Below are positions 6,442 to 9,782 of a stretch of 9,782 nt of DNA, piece by piece. This stretch comes from GWF2-50-93 sp041666985. GTDB taxonomy: Bacteria > Verrucomicrobiota > Lentisphaeria > Victivallales > GWF2-50-93. The notes under the pieces are model-generated. The model was not told the origin of the DNA. It saw only the letters and a list, made by a program, of their open reading frames with translations, and did no database searches. Within the stretch, counting starts at the first letter, position 1. Every line of letters begins with the position of its first letter. Location of the stretch: positions 1-9,782 of the forward strand of contig JBAYFV010000125.1 of assembly GCA_041666985.1 (NCBI GenBank). The letters run 5' to 3'. Position numbers and translations under genes: made by a program.

Positions 6442-6536
6442 GCCAGAATTCAGGAGACAGGAGCCAGAATTAAGTATTTTGCACTAGATTATTTCTGGAA
6501 TTTCATTCTGAATCCTGAATTCTGATTTCTGAATTC
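6442..6536. repeat. Intergenic repeat built from GAATTCAGGA / TCCTGAATTC units
   Basis: Most of the 134-bp gap between aconitase and metG is made of variants of one short motif. GCCAGAATT occurs directly at 6442-6450 and 6463-6471. CAGAATTCAGGA (6444-6455) is the exact reverse complement of TCCTGAATTCTG (6513-6524), and further ATTCTGAAT / TTTCTGAATTCC copies surround the right arm (6506-6536). The arms could fold into a long hairpin with a loop of about 57 bases. No clear terminator or promoter is visible in the gap. The pattern looks like a dispersed intergenic repeat, though copy number cannot be seen here. Confidence 0.65.
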
Positions 6537-6562
6537 CTACAAAATGAGGATTTTACATTATT

Positions 6563-8488
6563 ATGGGACAGAACACTTTTTACGTTACGACTCCGATTTA
6601 CTATGTCAACGACAGGCCGCACATAGGCCATGCATATACGACAATCCTTGCGGATGTCCTTTCACGCTACCACCGCCTGCTTGGCGATCCCACCTTTTTC
6701 CTTACGGGAACCGACGAACACGGACAGAAAGTCCAGAAGGCCGCCATAGCAAACATGATGACTCCGCAGGAACAGTGCGATGCCACCGTAACCAGATTCC
6801 AGGAACTCTGGGAAAAACTTGAAATAACGCATGATGATTTCATAAGAACCACCGAGGACAGGCATAAGACAGTAGTCCGGAAAATCCTTCAGGAGCTTTA
6901 TGACAGGGGCGAGATCTACAAGGCCGAATATTCCGGCAATTACTGCACCCCGTGCGAAAGATTTTTCTCGAAAAAGGACATTGTTGACGGAAATCTCTGC
7001 CCTGACTGCAAGCGTGCAACCGATGAGATAATTGAGTCCAACTACTTTTTCCGCATGGGGCAATACCAGTCCTGGCTTATTGATTACATCCGGTCGCATC
7101 CGGAATTCATACAGCCCGATTTCCGCCGCAATGAGACACTCGGATTCCTGCGCAAACCGTTGGAGGATCTGTGCATTTCACGTCCGAAGAAGCGGCTTGC
7201 GTGGGGAATAGAGCTCCCGTTCGACAGGGAATATGTGTGCTATGTGTGGTTTGACGCCCTGATCAATTATATAACAGGAATCGGATACGGGCAGGACGCT
7301 GCGAAATTCGCAAAATGGTGGCCCGCCTCCTATCACCTTATCGGGAAGGATATTCTTACCACGCACACAGTTTACTGGCCGACAATGCTTAAGGCGATGG
7401 GGATCGAACAGCCGAAAACAATATATGCGCACGGCTGGTGGCTGATTGGCGCGGACAAGATGAGCAAGTCGCTCGGCAATGTTGTCAATCCGATGGCGGT
7501 GGCTGAAAAATACGGAGTTGATGCGTTCCGTTATTTCCTCATGTCGGAAATGTCGCTTGGGAACGACGCCTCGTTCAGCGAGGGGATTTTCATTACGCGA
7601 TATAACAGCAATCTCGCGAACGACCTTGGAAATCTCCTGAGCCGCGTTGTCAAGATGATTGACAAGGAGGCGGGCGGAATAATTCCCGCCCCCGTCGCAA
7701 CGGCTCAAACCGAGTTTGAAAAAGAACTTCGTGAAACCGTCCTCTCCGCTGTTTTTGAAATGGAGCCGGCCATAACCGGAATGAAGCTTGACCGCGGGCT
7801 TGAACAGATCATGAATGCCATACGCGCGGCAAACCGCTACATGGAGAAGACCGCCCCGTGGAAACTCGCGAAGGAAAAGAACACCGACCGTCTCAACACG
7901 GTACTCTATACCGCCGCAGAGTCGCTGAGAATAATTTCCGGTCTCCTTTATCCCGTAATGCCGGGTAAGATGTGCGAAATCCGCAAAGCAATCGGGCTGT
8001 CTGAAACAGGGATGGAAATATTCGAGTTGAAGACCTGGGGGAAACTCAGTCCCGGTCTCAGGGTTTCCGATATAGGCTCTCTTTTTCCGAGGATCGAAGT
8101 GGTTAAGGCTGATACGGTAAAACCTGCGAAATCCGCAGAGACGGTTGCTGTTGCCGCTGAAGATATTATTACAATTGAAGACTTCGGAAAGATTAAGCTC
8201 AAAACCGCAAAAGTTTTGGAAGCTGAAAAAGTCGAGGGCGCAGACAAGCTCCTCAGGCTCCAGATCGAAGTCGGCGGACAAAAGCGGCAGCTGGTCGCAG
8301 GGATTGCGCAATTCTACAGGCCGGAAGAAGTTGTCGGGAGAACGATTGTCATTGTCGCCAACCTCAAGCCTGCGAAAATACGAGGGATCGAATCCTGCGG
8401 AATGCTTCTCGCCGCCAAAGAGGGAAAGACCCTGAAGCTGATCACCGTTGACGGCGGAGACTTCCCGTCCGGCGCATCCGTGGGATGA
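6563..8488 (+). CDS. metG: Methionyl-tRNA synthetase with C-terminal tRNA-binding domain
   Basis: MetRS charges tRNA-Met, both initiator and elongator, in the cytoplasm. The 641-residue protein is a full-length class I synthetase. The catalytic Rossmann fold starts with TTPIYYVNDRPHIGHAY, with the HIGH signature at 20-23. A connective-peptide zinc site follows with C128, C131, C146 and C149 (CTPC and CPDC). The KMSKS loop is at 299-303, followed by the helical anticodon-binding domain. Residues about 533-641 (ITIEDFGKIKLKTAKVLEAE onward) are the EMAP-II/Trbp111-like OB-fold that binds tRNA and usually drives dimer formation. The TTPIYYVND opening suggests a Bacillus/Thermus-like subtype. A purine run (GAGGA, 6546-6550) lies about 12 bases before the ATG, an unusually long spacing, so translation initiation may be weak or leader-dependent. 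There is no other plausible in-frame start close by. Confidence 0.97.
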   Translation: MGQNTFYVTTPIYYVNDRPHIGHAYTTILADVLSRYHRLLGDPTFFLTGTDEHGQKVQKAAIANMMTPQEQCDATVTRFQELWEKLEITHDDFIRTTEDRHKTVVRKILQELYDRGEIYKAEYSGNYCTPCERFFSKKDIVDGNLCPDCKRATDEIIESNYFFRMGQYQSWLIDYIRSHPEFIQPDFRRNETLGFLRKPLEDLCISRPKKRLAWGIELPFDREYVCYVWFDALINYITGIGYGQDAAKFAKWWPASYHLIGKDILTTHTVYWPTMLKAMGIEQPKTIYAHGWWLIGADKMSKSLGNVVNPMAVAEKYGVDAFRYFLMSEMSLGNDASFSEGIFITRYNSNLANDLGNLLSRVVKMIDKEAGGIIPAPVATAQTEFEKELRETVLSAVFEMEPAITGMKLDRGLEQIMNAIRAANRYMEKTAPWKLAKEKNTDRLNTVLYTAAESLRIISGLLYPVMPGKMCEIRKAIGLSETGMEIFELKTWGKLSPGLRVSDIGSLFPRIEVVKADTVKPAKSAETVAVAAEDIITIEDFGKIKLKTAKVLEAEKVEGADKLLRLQIEVGGQKRQLVAGIAQFYRPEEVVGRTIVIVANLKPAKIRGIESCGMLLAAKEGKTLKLITVDGGDFPSGASVG

Positions 8489-8529
8489 TTTAACATTATC
8501 AGCCTGTTTTTTCCTGTCCTGGCGCAGCG

Positions 8530-8576
8530 TTGCCCGTGTCGGGCAAGGGACTTGGAACCTTCGCCGACACGGCGAA
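8530..8576. repeat. Two tandem hairpins able to cross-pair
   Basis: TTGCCCG-TGT-CGGGCAA (8530-8546) and TTCGCCG-ACA-CGGCGAA (8560-8576) are perfect 7-bp stems with 3-base loops, 13 bases apart. Their centres are reverse complements of each other: CCGTGTCGG (8534-8542) pairs exactly with CCGACACGG (8564-8572). The RNA or single-stranded DNA could therefore form two hairpins or one longer hairpin. The arrangement looks like a palindromic intergenic repeat rather than coding sequence. Confidence 0.6.
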
Positions 8577-8609
8577 CTCTACATCGGGATTAGGAATAAT
8601 AAGATTGAA
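8571..8609 (+). pseudogene. Possible GIY-YIG endonuclease remnant
   Basis: In one frame this stretch reads GELYIGIRNNKIE, which resembles the second half of the GIY-YIG signature of UvrC/YhbQ-like nucleases (typically G-x-LYIG-x-T-x-NL). The residues before it (WRSVARVGQGTWNLRRH) do not match the family, and the frame continues without the expected R..EH helix, so any gene here would be degraded or interrupted by the hairpin repeat. The match is short and could be chance. Confidence 0.2.
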
Positions 8610-8750
8610 AACTTCCTTGGGAGTCGTTTCTGTACGGCTCCTTACTCGGGAAATTCGCCAATTGAAAACACGGGCAAGAGGCCTGTGTTGCGTTTTTTGA
8701 ATACCAGGAGACGCTATGGGCAAACATGTTGTCCTGTCGGGATTTCCTGT

Positions 8751-8778
8751 TTGAAAAATCATCATTTAATTGTATCTT
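8751..8778 (+). promoter_or_regulatory. Candidate sigma-70 promoter for the DegT-family gene
   Basis: TTGAAA (8751-8756) and TATCTT (8773-8778) are separated by 16 bases in an AT-rich stretch. Transcription would start near 8785, giving a leader of roughly 55 bases before the ATG at 8839. The -35 box is good and the -10 box is imperfect. Confidence 0.35.
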
Positions 8779-8838
8779 GTCACTTCTTTTTTTATTTAAC
8801 CGTATGCGTTCCTTCACTTCAAACAACGGGAAGACAAA

Positions 8839-9782
8839 ATGAATAAAATACTGTTCCTGGATTTAATCAAGATGCATGAGCCGATTAAAAAAGAACTGCA
8901 TGATGCGGCCATAAAAGTCATTGACGGCGGGCATTATATCGGCGGGGAAGAGGTCAAATCCTTTGAGAAGGAAATGGCCGCCTGGCTCGGAGTGGAAAAT
9001 ATCTGCGGTGTCGCATGCGCGACCAGCGGTCTTTTCGCGACACTTAAATCAATGGGTGTCGGTCCGGGAGACGAAGTCATCACCACGGTTCATACGGCCA
9101 TTGCAACCGTTGAAGCGATTACGCTCACCGGCGCCCAGGTTGTTTTCTGCGATGTTACGGCAGATGGTTTCAATCTGGACCTCGATCAAGTTGAAAAGAA
9201 AATAAATTCAAAGACGAAGGCGATCATTCCGGTTCACCTTTACGGCCAGCCCGTTGACATGGACAGGGCGATTGCGATTGCCAAAAAACACAATCTCAAG
9301 CTTATTGAAGACTGTGCACAGGCGCAGGGTGCAAAATACAAGGGCAAAAAAGTCGGGACAATGGGCGATGCCGCCGTGTTCAGCTTCTTTCCTTCCAAAA
9401 ATCTCGGCGGTTTCGGCGACGGCGGCGCTGTCACCGCAAAAGATCCCGTGCTCATGAGGAAAATCAGAATGTACTCGAACCACGGACGTGAAAGCAAGTA
9501 TGATCACGAGTTCGAGGGAATCAACAGCCGTCTTGATGCGATTCAGGCCGCCCTTCTCAGAGTCTGCCTGAAAAAGCTTGACGGATGGAACAGCAGCAGA
9601 AGACAGGTTGCCGCATGGTATGATTCAGGTCTCAAGGGGATAAGTCAGCTCAAGACGCCGAAGGTGCTTGCCGAAACCGAACCTGTTTACCACCTTTATG
9701 TGGTCATAGTTCCCGACCGCGACGCGCTTGCAAAGCATCTCAAGGAAAAAGGAATCGAAAGCGGTGTTCATTATCCGTATTC
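8839..9782 (+). CDS. DegT/DnrJ/EryC1/StrS-family PLP aminotransferase (3' partial)
   Basis: The frame is open from ATG 8839 to the window end, giving 314 residues; the family usually has 360-400, so the last part is missing. These enzymes are fold-type I PLP transaminases that add an amino group to nucleotide-linked keto-sugars for lipopolysaccharide, capsule or glycan synthesis. Landmarks are YIGGEEVKSFEKEMAAWLGV (33-52), GPGDEVITTVHTAIATVEAI (75-94), PVHLYGQPVDM (131-141), the cofactor-contacting IEDCAQAQGA (156-165) with D158, and FSFFPSKNLGGFGDGG (181-196) with K187 as the Schiff-base lysine. The phosphate-binding segment reads ACATSGLFATL (59-69) where the family commonly has NGTxAL. NHGR and NSRLDAIQAALL (229-240) are also typical. 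GGGAAG (8828-8833) lies 5 bases upstream. The exact sugar substrate cannot be assigned, and no partner gene is visible to help. Confidence 0.93.
   Translation, partial: MNKILFLDLIKMHEPIKKELHDAAIKVIDGGHYIGGEEVKSFEKEMAAWLGVENICGVACATSGLFATLKSMGVGPGDEVITTVHTAIATVEAITLTGAQVVFCDVTADGFNLDLDQVEKKINSKTKAIIPVHLYGQPVDMDRAIAIAKKHNLKLIEDCAQAQGAKYKGKKVGTMGDAAVFSFFPSKNLGGFGDGGAVTAKDPVLMRKIRMYSNHGRESKYDHEFEGINSRLDAIQAALLRVCLKKLDGWNSSRRQVAAWYDSGLKGISQLKTPKVLAETEPVYHLYVVIVPDRDALAKHLKEKGIESGVHYPY

Larger units (their letters stand above)
8489..8838. other. 350-bp gap between metG and the aminotransferase gene
   Basis: No convincing protein gene or RNA gene is visible here. The left half holds two GC-rich hairpins and a short stretch whose translation resembles a GIY-YIG nuclease motif. 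The middle (8617-8643) has GGAGTCG / CGGCTCC arms that could form a 7-bp stem with one G-T pair around an 8-base loop. The right half is AT-rich and carries a candidate promoter for the next gene. No classical intrinsic terminator for metG is apparent. Confidence 0.6.

Noticed and set aside
7178..8311. A 377-codon open frame on the - strand inside metG
   Set aside because: It is antisense to a well-conserved synthetase, shows no recognisable domain, and is explained by the codon bias of metG.
8448..8846. A 132-codon + strand frame overlapping the metG end and the following gap
   Set aside because: It starts inside metG, is read mostly through hairpin repeats and AT-rich sequence, and ends inside the aminotransferase start; only its short GELYIG stretch is notable.

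Overview
The window reads as an ordinary chromosomal stretch of a Gram-negative bacterium. Housekeeping genes are interleaved with lineage-specific genes and intergenic palindromic repeats. The presence of lpxA implies lipid A and an outer membrane. A free-standing family-9-like carbohydrate-binding protein, a short Aquifex-type aconitase and palindromes of the GGTAGGGCGCG / GACGGCTCGGAGAGCC kind give the impression of a PVC-superphylum organism, perhaps Lentisphaerota/Victivallales. That placement rests on familiarity with such sequences, not on a search.

Layout. (1) 1-1138, + strand: the 3' part of a gene whose reading frame joins the end of an M28-type metallopeptidase to a complete GNAT acetyltransferase domain. 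Seven bases later comes a small membrane protein that starts a TPR and then stops. (2) 1139-1318: a repeat-rich gap with an AT-rich hairpin and a 104-bp nested palindrome. (3) 1319-1981, +: a CBM9-like protein, convergent with (4) obgE and rpmA on the - strand (3334 down to 2007), which are separated by a clear intrinsic terminator. The usual rplU partner is not upstream of rpmA. (5) 3335-3572: a divergent promoter region. (6) 3573-8488, +: lpxA (lipid A synthesis), an aconitase, and metG with a C-terminal tRNA-binding domain, separated by gaps of 90 and 134 bp that each carry an inverted repeat. (7) 8489-8838: a 350-bp gap with paired GC-rich hairpins, a possible GIY-YIG endonuclease remnant and a candidate promoter. 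(8) 8839-9782, +: a DegT/DnrJ/EryC1/StrS aminotransferase that runs off the window end.

The genes do not form one pathway. obgE and rpmA both serve the ribosome, metG charges tRNA, lpxA builds the envelope, aconitase serves the TCA cycle, and the aminotransferase probably begins an amino-sugar or surface-polysaccharide segment. I see no CRISPR array, phage module, toxin-antitoxin pair or defence island. The least ordinary content is the peptidase-acetyltransferase fusion, the family of intergenic palindromes, and two histidine substitutions in LpxA.
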